Shown here piece after piece: positions 28,401-38,585 of a stretch of DNA of 64,000 nt. Within the stretch, counting starts at the first letter, position 1, and the number at the start of each line of letters is the position of its first letter. The translations under genes and the position numbers were made by a program. Source of the DNA: Neocallimastix lanati (nom. inval.) (Eukaryota > Neocallimastigomycota > Neocallimastigomycetes > Neocallimastigales > Neocallimastigaceae); contig JACVTC010000063.1 of assembly GCA_016946835.1 (NCBI GenBank), positions 222,501 to 286,500 on the forward strand. Reading direction: 5' to 3'. The notes under the pieces are model-generated. The model saw only the letters and a list, made by a program, of their open reading frames with translations, searched no databases and was not told the origin of the DNA.

Positions 28401-31162
28401 GGTAGTGTCTCAGCGATTTCTTCATTGAATGCTTCCGTTAAGTCACCATAATACTTATCTATAATTTCGCCTATTGACAATAGCTTCTCAAGTCCCACTT
28501 TTCTGATTGTTTCCGCTACCGAATCCTCTTGTGTGATCATGGCTAGATGATCTTTTGTCTGGCTATCTTTTTGTGCACTACTTTCCGTAGGGTTTTTATT
28601 GATTTCACTCTCCTTTAGGTTTTTAGTCTTCTGTACCTTGAACCAATCCGCCCATTTATCGTAATCCACTAAATAATCGTAGTAATCCATCGTATACTCA
28701 ATTCCTCTATCACGGTAATATTGCCTAGTTAATTCATACACCGTGTCCTTCAACTTCTGGTTATCAATAACCTGATTTATAATTTTGGTAATTCTCGCTG
28801 TAGGTTGAATCTCCTTTTGCACAGCTTCTTCTCTTTCTTCTGGGAGTTGCACCATGTAGATACTTTCACCTGCACACTCTTCTGGTGAGTCTACATCTGG
28901 TAGCCCTGGTCTTTCACCATCTATTTTATATACCTTAGGCTGTTGATCATGGACGTCAATCTTTCTATAGATTAAATGTCTATCCATGAATCTTGATCCC
29001 AGGATAATCGTTCTCGGCATAGCCTCGGCTAGCCTGCATCTTGTATTAAAGTCATACCATTTGACTTTACCAGTACGCTCTTCGACCAGCTTAATCTTAA
29101 TCTTGAACTCTTCCGTAACCTGTGGTATCAGCACTTTACCAGCGGCAGTAGTGAATGTTAAGGGACGGTCTTCTGTCTTGAGTCCCATCTCCTTGGCTAA
29201 CTGCGGATGGATCATGTTGATCTGTGATCCAGTATCGTACAGCACATTTAAATCTTGGAGCCCCTCTTTGGTACGAAGATTACTTATCTTGGCCTCAGGC
29301 ACAAATACTTCGTCCTCAGACCCAGCTTGCATTAGTAGTGCTGTCTTGGGGATTGGATTGTTACTGCTGGTACGTGAGTCTTTATAGTAATTTTGCTTTT
29401 CACTTGGTCTCGTACTAAAATCTTTACCACTATTGTGGTTATATCCATCTTTCTTGTTTCTATCGTAATTGTTTTGCTTAGTAGGCTCTTTCCTACTGAA
29501 ATCTCTTTTGTCGCCTCGGCGATTTTCGCTGTTCCTCCTTCTTTTGGCTTCAATATCCTTGGAGGGTCTTCGCGGGTCCATCATTCCAAGTAGGGCCATG
29601 ATGGCTATCTTCCTCTCGCGGTTGTATTCGTATCTTTCTAGGTAATCGTCTTTGTAATCCGCGGGGAATGTGTCGCATCTCCTTAGACAAGTCACGTAAT
29701 CTTCTAAGGTTTGCTTTTCTGCAGGTAGATCATAAAAGGCTTCACGAACCGAGGGTCTAACTTGTTGTACGAGTAGCAGTCTTTTGGTTTCATCCGTTAG
29801 CTGAAGTATTCTGCTTAACCTATTAAATTCTGATAGGTATTCATAGGCTTTACCCCAATCGTGCCTAAGTTTAAGCATTGCTGTTTTAACTTCTTCCAAC
29901 GTTCTTTCACTTTTAAATTCCTTCAGCAATCTATCCATCAACCTTTGAGGTTGTGGGTCATCTCGTTGTTTGAATACTTCGTCCATTTGGTACCACTTCT
30001 TAGCAGTTCCTTGTAAGTGGTCCTCAATAAAGTACAACATAGCCGTGGGCTCGCTTTGGTAATACTTCTGGTGTCTACCAAAGTACCTTTTTAACCTGTC
30101 AATAAATGATTCTACATCTCCATTTTCACCATTGAACATTGGGATGTCTCGTTCGTACTCCACAGGGTACGCGTCGGTCATGACCACATCTTCCATCGCA
30201 CTTTTGGTCATTATAGGCGGCGTGAAGTGGTGATAACTACCGTATCTTGCTTCTTTAGTATCTATATGTAGTGGGAAAGGTTTGCTTGCCGAAGCCTGCT
30301 CCTTATTCTGAGCATCCAGAGCCAGTTTACCCAGTCGCTCGATCTCCTGTTGCTGTACCTGGTTAATGGCCATTAGCTTCTCGACTTTTTCTTCAAGCTC
30401 ATTCAATTGTGCCTTATCCCTTTCTTGGTTCGCATCCAAGAATTCCTCAATCTTGAACAACTTCTGACCTTTATCCTCTAGGTCTTGTTGTATTTGTTTT
30501 CCTTTTATCTGGTCCGCATCCAGATAGGTTTCAATCTTCTTGATTTCAGCTTTAACAGCGGCCTCTTTATCTTTACTTTCAGCAAGTTGCTGACTTAGAT
30601 ACGCTTGTACCTTTTGAAGCTCTAGCACACTAGCTTGGCTACTAGACTCCTCGTCTTCCACACGCCTCTCAACCTCTCCAAATCGTTGGTCCACAGCGGG
30701 GATAAAGTTGCTTAGTTCGGCTTCAATTTTAGCGAATCTCATTTCACTTTGGTTCTGCATCTGTTCTATCATTGCAGCCGTCTGTTGCTGAGTGCTTATT
30801 ATCATGTTCTTAAAGTCCTCCATCTGCTTACTCAGCAAAGCAGCAAAGTCCATCGCTCCCGCATTAACATTTTTGCTTGAACTTTCCCCTTGGTTAGTTT
30901 CTGGCCTACTGGCTTCAGGTTTACTAGCCTCAGGTTGACTCTTCTCAGGCGCCACAGCTGGTTTAGGTTTAGAAACAGCTGATTTCTCAGGAGTGGTAGT
31001 CATTTTCTTGTCTCCTGTATTTCGGCGTCGAGATGGAGGTGCTTCTGCAGGCGTAGGGCTACTCTCTGCAGTCACGCTGCCCACCGAACTCTTCAAGGAA
31101 CCACTCCTTGTGGTTTTTCTTGTGTTTTCGGGCACTTTATTATTCTTATTCTTTTTATCCAT
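25484..31162 (-). CDS. Element A gag-pol polyprotein (1892 residues)
   Basis: Single open frame starting MDKKNKNNKVPENTRKTTRS. The N-terminal ~330 residues are charged and coiled-coil rich, followed by a capsid-like gag region (MFNGENGDVESFIDRLKRYF, about 345). A protease DTGS motif lies near 643. The reverse transcriptase has YLDD near 1091, and RNase H has DASNYAIG near 1240. The integrase has an HHCC zinc domain near 1465-1505 and D,D,E residues in QLDFITDLP (about 1530), TTDRGVQF (about 1602) and the following GQVERNN. The C-terminus (about 1830-1876, HILGSRKHQGLYQYLVAYQN then ELLEDY) resembles a divergent chromodomain. I see no CCHC knuckle in gag, as in Tf1-type elements. Gag and pol are fused in one frame. 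Confidence 0.93.
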   Translation of the reverse strand: MDKKNKNNKVPENTRKTTRSGSLKSSVGSVTAESSPTPAEAPPSRRRNTGDKKMTTTPEKSAVSKPKPAVAPEKSQPEASKPEASRPETNQGESSSKNVNAGAMDFAALLSKQMEDFKNMIISTQQQTAAMIEQMQNQSEMRFAKIEAELSNFIPAVDQRFGEVERRVEDEESSSQASVLELQKVQAYLSQQLAESKDKEAAVKAEIKKIETYLDADQIKGKQIQQDLEDKGQKLFKIEEFLDANQERDKAQLNELEEKVEKLMAINQVQQQEIERLGKLALDAQNKEQASASKPFPLHIDTKEARYGSYHHFTPPIMTKSAMEDVVMTDAYPVEYERDIPMFNGENGDVESFIDRLKRYFGRHQKYYQSEPTAMLYFIEDHLQGTAKKWYQMDEVFKQRDDPQPQRLMDRLLKEFKSERTLEEVKTAMLKLRHDWGKAYEYLSEFNRLSRILQLTDETKRLLLVQQVRPSVREAFYDLPAEKQTLEDYVTCLRRCDTFPADYKDDYLERYEYNRERKIAIMALLGMMDPRRPSKDIEAKRRRNSENRRGDKRDFSRKEPTKQNNYDRNKKDGYNHNSGKDFSTRPSEKQNYYKDSRTSSNNPIPKTALLMQAGSEDEVFVPEAKISNLRTKEGLQDLNVLYDTGSQINMIHPQLAKEMGLKTEDRPLTFTTAAGKVLIPQVTEEFKIKIKLVEERTGKVKWYDFNTRCRLAEAMPRTIILGSRFMDRHLIYRKIDVHDQQPKVYKIDGERPGLPDVDSPEECAGESIYMVQLPEEREEAVQKEIQPTARITKIINQVIDNQKLKDTVYELTRQYYRDRGIEYTMDYYDYLVDYDKWADWFKVQKTKNLKESEINKNPTESSAQKDSQTKDHLAMITQEDSVAETIRKVGLEKLLSIGEIIDKYYGDLTEAFNEEIAETLPEHRPYDCKIELEPDAPLYKGAIYPTSPKEEKALKEYIDENLAKGFIRRSESPAGYPVLFVPKKSGELRLCMDYRKLNQWTKRNAYPIPRISAVFEAMKGAVVFSKFDLKSAYNLVRIREGDEYKTAFNTKFGHFEHLVMPFGLTNAPAVFQSFVNDVFSEDIGKYCQVYLDDIVVYSKTLEEHVEHVRTILKKLIQHKLVAKMSKCELHKLKISFLGHVVSKDGVETDPEKIKAVAEWPQPENIKQMQSFLGFCNYYRNFIKNFSEIAKPLFKMTSKKEKFEWSEEGLAAFHKLKEMLTSPPVLAYPDHEKQFFVECDASNYAIGGVLSQKGDDGTLHPIYYYSKTLSKAEVNYSITEKELLAIKTAFTEWRHLLQGAKHKIIVYSDHRNLLFATKPQLLTPRQIRWQELFATYWFEIVYRPGKKNGKADALSRVETEKTEGKEFDKDSLLKPDQLVGFDDVDGEASYLALAINFVDDIKQAYRQDKMAQEIMKDLAEDARNNYNKKHWLEVDGLLVRKENPEQIYVPTTFRKTIIQLNHDSEYAGHLGIDKTSDLVSRNFYWPKMRKDISGYVKACRTCATKKDDRHKEYGTAVRVPVAELPWQEVQLDFITDLPVKSRVRTNSGYVWETKRAGCILVCCDKLTKMIHLIGFKHVPNANETADAFLKEIYRLHGFPKVVTTDRGVQFTSQVWKELLEFFGTEVNHATTSHHETVGQVERNNAYVETYLRCFVGTYDDESWMDYLFLAEFCHNNAIHASTQQSPFLTLYNYQVHNSPKTADLVHSLGEAKMIDSFAHNLGNLKHILEIAQTRYLDNMDRTRTDNYPRYRLLDKVWLKKPENYDALPFYKLATRKFGPFKVVGVDEEKKNYRLDISRSPFPNMYPVFHVSELEPFYKLPKTLVPAPAGNQKIIHILGSRKHQGLYQYLVAYQNDKQEWVNADVIDDNPHYAELLEDYQDFSYSQFIASVVNH

Positions 31163-31891
31163 TTACTTTTCTTAATAATTTATCTAGTATTAAGAAATGT
31201 ATTCACTCACTTTTAGTTTATTTAAAAGATTATAATTTGTTCACTTACTTAAATTTATTTAATTGATATGATCGTTCACTTAATTTTTTTTTTTTTTTAA
31301 AATAATAATATAAAATAAATAAAAATAAAAATAAAAAAAATAAATTTTTTTTTTTTTTAAAATTAAATGTATAGAAATTAATAATTTAAATAAATAATTA
31401 TTTTAAAAATTTTTTTTTTTTTTTTTCGCTTCCCGAGTCACTACAAATATAAATTTGTACGAAAAATGACTACCTATCAAGCAAAAGCGAATTTTATTTG
31501 GTAAAGTACGAAATTTTTATTAATTAAAAATCGGTACTACCAAAAATTTAAAATTTTTAATTAAATAACGATTTATAATTAAATTATTAATAAATTAAAT
31601 TTCGGATATGCGAAATTTTTAAAAATTTAAATTTTTAAATTTTTGATCAAAATTTTATTTTGAAGCCGAAAAAAATTTTTTTTTGTGGCTTCCTCCGCTA
31701 CGTATTGTGGCGTAAAATTTTGTGTCAAAAATTTTCTAAGTTATACAAATAAAAGTAAACAAAGAAAATAAATAAACTATGATTTATTTTTTAAATATTA
31801 ATTTTATTTTATAAAACTAACTATTCTATCTATTAAATTATTACTTAGCGTTTAAATTTTTATTTAATTATTATCGGCTATTTAGTTATAA
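31163..31891 (-). other. Element A 5' leader
   Basis: AT-rich untranslated leader between the primer-binding site and the gag start, with several homopolymer runs and two GC-richer patches (about 31430-31480 and 31680-31720). Confidence 0.6.
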
Positions 31892-31902
31892 AGCGTTACT
31901 AT
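31892..31902 (-). promoter_or_regulatory. Element A primer-binding site, self-primer type
   Basis: On the minus strand ATAGTAACGCT directly abuts the 5' LTR with no gap. It is the exact reverse complement of AGCGTTACTAT inside the LTR (32175-32185). It does not look like the complement of a tRNA 3' end, which would begin TGG. The pattern matches Tf1/sushi-type self-priming, where the 5' end of the element RNA primes minus-strand synthesis. Confidence 0.75.
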
Positions 31903-32460
31903 TGTAAAAGGTAAGTTTATTATTAACTAGAATAACGAATAATAACTAAATTTAAAGGCTAAGATAACTTAACACCTCTCTATTCGAGTTGTTAATAATA
32001 AACACTAAATTTAATTAACTCTATAATTATTATTTCTTATTACACGAGAATATAGCGCAGTACTTTATAACTCTTATTTGTTATCAGTTACTGGGCTTAC
32101 ACTGAGTAATATTTTTGTTTAATAATTATAATTTTATTTATTAATATTAATATTTATAATAACAATTTACGTTAATAGTAACGCTAGTGCGTTACAGTTA
32201 CAAGTTCAATTATTATTTATACATGTCAATAATATTATGATTGGTAAATAATTTAATTTAACTTAGTTTACTAATCACTAAATAAAATATATTTAAATAA
32301 GTATTTAACTATATAATTATTTATAAGATAATAAAATTTAATGTACGAAAGTAATAAAAGATTTTATTTGATTAGCCGAAATTGCTAGCTGTTTAGAGAT
32401 ACGTTACGTAACCAAAGAACTATCATTGGATAGGCTTGAAGTTACCATGTATCTGTTACA
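31903..32460 (-). repeat. Element A 5' LTR (558 bp)
   Basis: Identical by eye to 24902-25459. It carries the promoter and self-primer sequence described separately. Confidence 0.95.
32175..32221 (-). promoter_or_regulatory. Element A core promoter and self-primer
   Basis: The minus-strand TATAAATA (32221-32214) is followed 36 nt later by AGCGTTACTAT (32185-32175), which is complementary to the primer-binding site. If transcription starts there, the RNA 5' end is the primer. A 7-bp hairpin (GTAACGC-ACTA-GCGTTAC, 32195-32178) overlaps the predicted start. Confidence 0.65.
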
Positions 32461-32470
32461 CATCGATTGT
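32461..32470. repeat. Overlapping target-site duplications of elements A, C and B
   Basis: Ten bases, CATCGATTGT, hold three interlocking 5-bp duplications: CATCG (32461-32465, element A, partner 24897-24901), TCGAT (32463-32467, element C, partner 45963-45967) and ATTGT (32466-32470, element B, partner 39565-39569). The last includes the first three bases of element C's LTR. Confidence 0.9.
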
Positions 32471-33449
32471 TGTAATAATCATACTAAGTTCTATCACTAA
32501 ATATGATTATTAACTTCAACTTAATGACTAATTCATTAAGTTGAGAAATAAAATAAAAATAAAAACTTTACCTAAAAAGAGAGTTTATTATAAAATTAAT
32601 TATAATAACAACACAAAAAGTAAAAGAAGGAATATTTAGATAAATTTAGTTTTAAGAAATATGTTTTTTGAATAAAATGTTTTATTAATTTATTAAAATT
32701 TAAAATATAAAATTGCTATTATTATAACTATATTTTTATAATAATAACTCTTGATTTCTTAAAGGGAAATCAAGAGCCTTATTTATATTTTTTTATGGAA
32801 ATAAGGTTAAATAAAAAGGTTTTCTAATCTTAAAAAATATCTTATCTAGAAAAAGATTAGAAGAAAAAACTAGATAAGTTTTTTGATCGATATTCTATTC
32901 ATATCGATCATCGTATATATTAAGTAAAACCAAATATATTATTTTATATTTGGATAAAACCTTAATATATCGATTTCCTAAATTTTAATTTAGATCATCT
33001 AATAAAAGGAAAAATCAATAATAACCGGAATGATCTAAATTATTCTATTCTATCTTTCTAAATATTATTTTTAAAATCTAATCTAAACTTATTAACATAA
33101 AACTATCTTTAAACTAGAATACAGAATTATAAAAAATACAGAAACTTATTAATTGTTCTTTTAAATGTACAATGTAAAAAATAAATAAAACTAATGTTTA
33201 CATTAACTTGATAATTAAATGAATAACTAAATAAAATTAATAATATTAATAAGTGTACATATAATAATTATTTAAATAAATTTTCTAATATTATTTAAGT
33301 GTATGAATAATTACAATTATAATAAATTTGATAATAATATCTCAATGTATGAATTAATTATAATTTAAATAAATTTATAATTATTATCAATAATTATAAA
33401 GACTAAGAAATAATAATTATTTATTAGTAAATAATTATTATTTCTTACA
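32471..33449 (-). repeat. Element B 3' LTR (979 bp)
   Basis: Matches 38586-39564 by eye, from TGTAATAATC to CTTACA. Next to it, the minus strand AAATGGAGCAA is the likely polypurine tract; element C has the similar AAGGAGGTGCAA. Confidence 0.95.
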
Positions 33450-33458
33450 TTGCTCCAT

Positions 33459-36400
33459 TTATAATGATGGTTCTTCCAGTTCTTTATTTCTTTTTACGTA
33501 AGGCTCCAACTGTGAGATATGAAATACCGGATGGAGTCGTAAATTTTCCGGGAGTTCCAAACGGTAGTTCATTCTTTCCCTCTTTTCGATTATTTTAAAC
33601 GGGCCTAAATATTGAGAGGATAATTTCTTAGCTGGTTCATTTGTAAAATAATGTCGTTTAAGATAAACTAAATCATTGACTTGAAAATTGGGGCCAGTAG
33701 ATTTTCTTGTATCACCATATTTTTTAAAATCTTCTTTGGCTTTGCTTAAATGTTGACGAAGAGCATCAAAATGAGCAGCCCAGTCTCTTGTAAGAACTGA
33801 AGCATTATCTTTAAGTAAAATAGGAGGAGAATCAATAACAGCATTAGGATGAAAGCCATAATTAGCAAAGAAAGGAGAATGACCAATAGACTTGTTCATC
33901 GAATTATTATAAGCAAATTCACAGAGGGGTAAGTAGAAGCACCATTCACTTTGAGCAGAAGAACAGTAGCATCTAAGATATTGTTCAATGACTGCATTAG
34001 CTCTTTCCACTTGACCATTTGATTGCTGATGATGAGCTGTAGCAAGTCTTGGTTTAGCACGAACAGCGGAGCAAAGAGAAGTCCAAAATTCGGATGAAAA
34101 CTGGGAACCATGATCGGATACGATGGTTTTTGGAAAACCATGATATTTAAAAACATTAAACAATAGGAGCTTGACAGTAAGATCAGCAGAAGGGACGTCG
34201 GCACAAGGCATTAAATGAACCATTTTTGTTAAATGGTCAGACACCACCATTATGCAAGTACAGTTTTGCGAAGTTGGCAGGTAGACAATAAAGTCGACCC
34301 CTATTACTTCCCAGGGTTTAGAAGGAATAGGAAGTGGTTGTAACTTACCATAAGGTTTATGCCTGCGGATTTTACTTCGACAACAAACATCACACGATGC
34401 AACATAATTCTGTACGTCTTTCTTCATATTGGGCCACCAGTAGTACCTTTGAAGTTTTTCAAAAGTCCTATCTACCCCCTGATGCCCACTAGTTGGTGCG
34501 TCATGGAACGATTTTAATAGCCTGGCCTTTAACGCGGATGGGACAATAATACGTTTTTGAAAGTGAAGTACACCTTCAATGTAACTGAACAAAGAACTTT
34601 TTAACTTTTTATCATGTTGTTTGATTTTTTTAAGAATTTCATTGCAGTATTTATCAGCTTTTTGGGCTTCAATTAAACCGCTAATATTATCGCTAATTGT
34701 GTAACAGAAAGCTTTTTCACTAATAACTGACTGCGAAACAACCGGAATATCTTTTTTATAATCCGGCCTTCTTGAGAGTGCATCTGGTTTACCACCTTTA
34801 GCACCGGGTCTATAAGCTACCCTGAAATCAAACTTGGAAAGGAATAAGCTCCAACGAATTTGCCTTTGATTTAAGTGTTGGGGCTTCTTTAAATATAACA
34901 GATTTTTATGATCGGTCAGGACTTGCACAGGGAACTTGGCACCTTCTAGATGGTACCTCCAGGTATCAAAAGCAGTAATAATTGCAAGGAGTTCCTTGTC
35001 ATAAATAGTGTAATTTAACTCAGCTTTATTAAGGGACCTGGAGTGGAAAGCAACTGGATGAAGTAAATTATCCTTATCGCAAACCTGAGAAAGGACGCAG
35101 CCAATAGCAAAGTCACTAGCATCCGTTTCAACTATGAATTCTTTATCATGGTCTGGGAATATTAAGACTTCATCAGTTTCAAAGGCACTCTTTAATTTAT
35201 TAAATGCAGAATCAGCTTCATCGTTCCAAATAAACTGATTTTCTTTTTTGAGTAGCTTCCTTAATGGTTCCATGTTTTTTGCAAAGTTTTTAATAAATTT
35301 TCTGTAAAAATTGCACAAACCCAGGAAACTTTGAAGTTCCTTTAAATTCTTAGGGATTGGCCACTCCAAAACCGATCTTACCTTGTTTCTATCCATTCTT
35401 AATCCATTAATAGATACTACGAAGCCAAGAAAAGTGGTTTCTTTAACATGAAACTCACACTTTTCCAATTTTGCATAAAGACCATTCTTAATTAAAAGAG
35501 AAAGCACTAATCTGACATGCTTAACGTGATCTTCTAAGTTCTTTGAGTAAATTATAATGTCATCTAAATAAACTTGAGCGCAAGTTCCAATGACTTCATC
35601 AAGAACGTCTTGAATAAAACGTTGGAAAACCGAAGGGGCATTACGAAGACCAAATGGCATTACGAGATATTCATAATGACCAAGAGGAGTTCTAAATGCA
35701 GTTAAATATTCATTACCTTCTTTTACTCTGACTAGATTGTAAGCGGATCTGAGATCTAGCCGAGTGAATATTGAAGCTCCTTTGAAAGACTCAATCAAAT
35801 CACTGATTCTTGGGATAGGATAACTATTACGGATTGTAATAGCATTGAGTCTTCTGTAATCAACGACAAGCCTTAAAGTTCCATCATGCTTCATAACAAA
35901 AAGAATTGGAGCACCTGCGGGAGATTTAGATTTTCTTATAAATTTTTTCTTCAAGTTTTCTTTAATGTATTTCCTTAAAGCCTTTAATTCTTTAACGGTT
36001 AACGAGTAAATCGGGCCATAGTAGAGTTGTCCTCCAACAATAAGATCGATAGAAATATCATACTTCCTGTGTGGAGGAAGTTTCTCAGCTTCTTTCTTTT
36101 CAAAAACAATTTTGAGATCAGAATAAAATTTTTTAATAATCGATTCATTTCTTGATTTTTCTTTGTTGCCTTCAGTAGAAGTATCCATTGCAGCACAGAC
36201 ATCCTCGTAGAGTTCATCTTCAGAAATAGTAGTAGGAATTATGGAATCCAAAATTTCTTTAGCAGTATAAGAGTCCTCATCCAGCATTGGAGCTGTAATA
36301 TTAGAATTTTGAATAATAAATTTGTTTTTCCTTGATGAAGGACAATGAGATTTACAATGTTTTCCCAAAAAGTAGATTTTATTCCTTTCATAGTCAATGA

Positions 36401-37646
36401 AAGGATTGTGTTTTCGTAGCCAATCTCTACCCAAGATACCATTGACTCCTTCAAGTGATATATTTCCAATGCAAAATTCAAAATTCTCAGAGTGATCCAA
36501 AGTCTTCAATTTAAGTGGTTTAGTGGTTTGCTTAATGGTCATGCATTTGTCATTAGGCAACTGAATCTTAATTGGAGAAGAGAGACCAGAAGTAGGGATT
36601 TTATTAGCATTAACAAAATTCTTGCACAAGAAACTTCTGCCGGAACCAGAATCAATAAGAATGTTAGCTCTAAGGTTTTTATTATTACAGGAGATGAAGA
36701 ATGTAGTTGTTACTGTTAATTTTCCCGAAGGAGTGTAATTAGCTGACAAGATTTCCTTATTTGGCTTGTTTTTTCTGAATTTAGATTTCTTAAAGCGGTT
36801 CTCCGTTTTTGTAAGTTCTTTTCTTTTTCTATGGAAAGACTTACTAGCTTTACTCTTATTATCGGATTTATGACGAATGCAGCTTTCAAGATAGCATTTT
36901 TTGTCAATGCCGATAATCGTATTGGTAGCTTCAAACAAGGTATCGGGTTTATTAAGTTTATCAAATTCTTCTCGAACCCGATCAACGAGACCCTTTCCAA
37001 TGATATCGATTAGTACTTCGTCAGGCCATCCCAAACGTCCAGCTAACCTTCGGAACTCAATAGTGTATTCGGCAGCTTCACCAAGACGAAGCTGTTTTAA
37101 TCTCCAAAGTTTGTCCATAATTACATACTTTTGTTTTTTCTCACTACCCGAATCAAAATTTTCCAAAAGAAGAGCTTTGAATTCATCAAATCTTAGGGAT
37201 TTTAAAGTACCGTCACCAAGTAAAGAGAGACCCCATCTTCTTGCAGTTCCTGCAAGCTTATTTATTACAAATGAATTTTTTGATTCGTCGCTTCTAAAGG
37301 ATTCTGGGTGTTCCTTAAAGAAATCTTCGCTTTGAATGATGGTTTCGAGGACAGTTGGTTTACTTTTTCCCTCGTTTTCTTTAACTAATATTCCTCCTGG
37401 AGAAAAGAATGCAGGAATGAAATCAGTAATAGCTGTAATGAGTTTGGAAGCACTGCTGTTCTGGGTGATGTGATTTGTAGTGAGATTATTTGGGTTATTA
37501 TTAATAAGGAGATTATTTGGATTATCATCCTCTACAGTGAGATTATCTGAGATATCACTATTGAATTCCATCTTCCTAAATCTAAAAATTAAATTGATAA
37601 AATAAATAATAAAATAAAGATAAGTGTAATATGTAATATTTGACAA
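33459..37646 (-). CDS. Element B gag-pol polyprotein
   Basis: One open frame of up to 1395 residues. The first Met at 37646 precedes a hydrophobic, AT-derived stretch, and the Met at 37571 (MEFNSDISDNLTVEDDN) is the more likely start. Gag (retrotransposon gag core around 37000-37420) ends in a basic region without a CCHC knuckle. Protease has LIDSGSGRSF (about 36650). RT has YLDDIIIYS (about 35565), RNase H has ETDASDFAIG (about 35120), and integrase has a zinc domain (HQGVDRTFEKL, CDVC) and a catalytic core (GVDFI, SDHGSQF, NGQVERAN; about 34500-34000). It ends soon after HPVFHISQLEPY, with no chromodomain seen. Confidence 0.93.
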   Translation of the reverse strand: MSNITYYTYLYFIIYFINLIFRFRKMEFNSDISDNLTVEDDNPNNLLINNNPNNLTTNHITQNSSASKLITAITDFIPAFFSPGGILVKENEGKSKPTVLETIIQSEDFFKEHPESFRSDESKNSFVINKLAGTARRWGLSLLGDGTLKSLRFDEFKALLLENFDSGSEKKQKYVIMDKLWRLKQLRLGEAAEYTIEFRRLAGRLGWPDEVLIDIIGKGLVDRVREEFDKLNKPDTLFEATNTIIGIDKKCYLESCIRHKSDNKSKASKSFHRKRKELTKTENRFKKSKFRKNKPNKEILSANYTPSGKLTVTTTFFISCNNKNLRANILIDSGSGRSFLCKNFVNANKIPTSGLSSPIKIQLPNDKCMTIKQTTKPLKLKTLDHSENFEFCIGNISLEGVNGILGRDWLRKHNPFIDYERNKIYFLGKHCKSHCPSSRKNKFIIQNSNITAPMLDEDSYTAKEILDSIIPTTISEDELYEDVCAAMDTSTEGNKEKSRNESIIKKFYSDLKIVFEKKEAEKLPPHRKYDISIDLIVGGQLYYGPIYSLTVKELKALRKYIKENLKKKFIRKSKSPAGAPILFVMKHDGTLRLVVDYRRLNAITIRNSYPIPRISDLIESFKGASIFTRLDLRSAYNLVRVKEGNEYLTAFRTPLGHYEYLVMPFGLRNAPSVFQRFIQDVLDEVIGTCAQVYLDDIIIYSKNLEDHVKHVRLVLSLLIKNGLYAKLEKCEFHVKETTFLGFVVSINGLRMDRNKVRSVLEWPIPKNLKELQSFLGLCNFYRKFIKNFAKNMEPLRKLLKKENQFIWNDEADSAFNKLKSAFETDEVLIFPDHDKEFIVETDASDFAIGCVLSQVCDKDNLLHPVAFHSRSLNKAELNYTIYDKELLAIITAFDTWRYHLEGAKFPVQVLTDHKNLLYLKKPQHLNQRQIRWSLFLSKFDFRVAYRPGAKGGKPDALSRRPDYKKDIPVVSQSVISEKAFCYTISDNISGLIEAQKADKYCNEILKKIKQHDKKLKSSLFSYIEGVLHFQKRIIVPSALKARLLKSFHDAPTSGHQGVDRTFEKLQRYYWWPNMKKDVQNYVASCDVCCRSKIRRHKPYGKLQPLPIPSKPWEVIGVDFIVYLPTSQNCTCIMVVSDHLTKMVHLMPCADVPSADLTVKLLLFNVFKYHGFPKTIVSDHGSQFSSEFWTSLCSAVRAKPRLATAHHQQSNGQVERANAVIEQYLRCYCSSAQSEWCFYLPLCEFAYNNSMNKSIGHSPFFANYGFHPNAVIDSPPILLKDNASVLTRDWAAHFDALRQHLSKAKEDFKKYGDTRKSTGPNFQVNDLVYLKRHYFTNEPAKKLSSQYLGPFKIIEKRERMNYRLELPENLRLHPVFHISQLEPYVKRNKELEEPSL

Positions 37647-37742
37647 GTAAATATAAATAATTATAACAGCAAAATTATTATGATTTTATAATTAAGCTTC
37701 TGAATTGATTATTAATATTTTAAGTTTTATTAAAAAAAATTA

Positions 37743-37827
37743 TTTTGCATGCTGCTGTTCACCAACCGGCTTGGTCGATGAGCTGAATGTAGATTTCAGT
37801 TCTACCAGCGAGGGCCAGGATGCAAAA
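37743..37827 (-). other. Possible structured leader RNA in element B
   Basis: An 85-nt GC-richer block in the AT-rich leader is closed by an inverted repeat, TTTTGCAT (37743-37750) with ATGCAAAA (37820-37827). It could be a packaging or translation signal. The fold is inferred by eye. Confidence 0.4.
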
Positions 37828-38046
37828 AATTTTATTAATAAGAGGCTCAAAACAAAATAAACAAGACTTTCCTTAATTATTCAATTATAAAATTTTCTCT
37901 CTGAAATAATTATTAAATAACTTATTATTTTTAAAAATTATAATTTTCTATCATTAACTATATTTATCTAATAATTTATTTAATTTACTAACTATTTTAT
38001 TTTATATTTTGTTTATTTATTTTTTATATCAATTCGTTGATACTCA

Positions 38047-38088
<42 letters not shown>

Positions 38089-38311
38089 TTAATTTATTCA
38101 ATTTATCTATTTACTAATTATTTCATTCATTTATTACTCTATAATTGATTTATCTATTTAATAATTATTTAATTTATTTATTTTTCTATAATTGACTTAT
38201 CCATTTATTAAATCATTAATTTATTTAATTTATTTATTTACTAATTTTATTTACTAATTTTATTTACTAATTTTATTTACTAATTTTATTTATTTATTTA
38301 ATTATTTACTT

Positions 38312-38358
<47 letters not shown>

Positions 38359-38573
38359 AAAATTATTAATTAAAACTAATTTTTTTTTTTTTTTTTTCCA
38401 ATCAAAATTGCCAAAAAAAAATTTTTTTTTTTTTTTTTTTTTACGCCACTCTAGCTATATATTATTATTTTATTCTAATATATATATTTTTAATATACTA
38501 ATTCACTATTCCAATGTTACACTATTCTAAAAATTTTCCACATTTTATCTAACCCTAAACTAATCTAATCTAG

Positions 38574-38585
38574 AAGAGTTATTAT
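38574..38585 (-). promoter_or_regulatory. Element B primer-binding site, self-primer type
   Basis: The minus-strand ATAATAACTCTT abuts the 5' LTR. It is the perfect reverse complement of AAGAGTTATTAT within the LTR (38867-38856). It is not of tRNA-3'-end type. Confidence 0.75.

Larger units (their letters stand above)
24902..32460 (-). mobile_element. Element A: Ty3/Gypsy LTR retrotransposon, looks whole
   Basis: 7559 bp, on the minus strand. Two 558-bp LTRs (TGTAAAAGG..TGTTACA on the plus strand) are identical by eye, so the insertion is recent. The 5-bp target duplication CATCG is at 24897-24901 and 32461-32465. One long gag-pol frame has domain order protease, RT, RNase H, integrase, then a chromodomain-like C-terminus, which is Ty3/Gypsy (chromovirus-like). 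It is the youngest of the three stacked elements: its target duplication overlaps that of element C, and it lies nearest the tRNA. Confidence 0.95.

Noticed and set aside
31892-31902. tRNA-primed primer-binding site
   Set aside because: The sequence next to the LTR does not begin TGG and instead matches the element's own LTR; the same holds for B and C.
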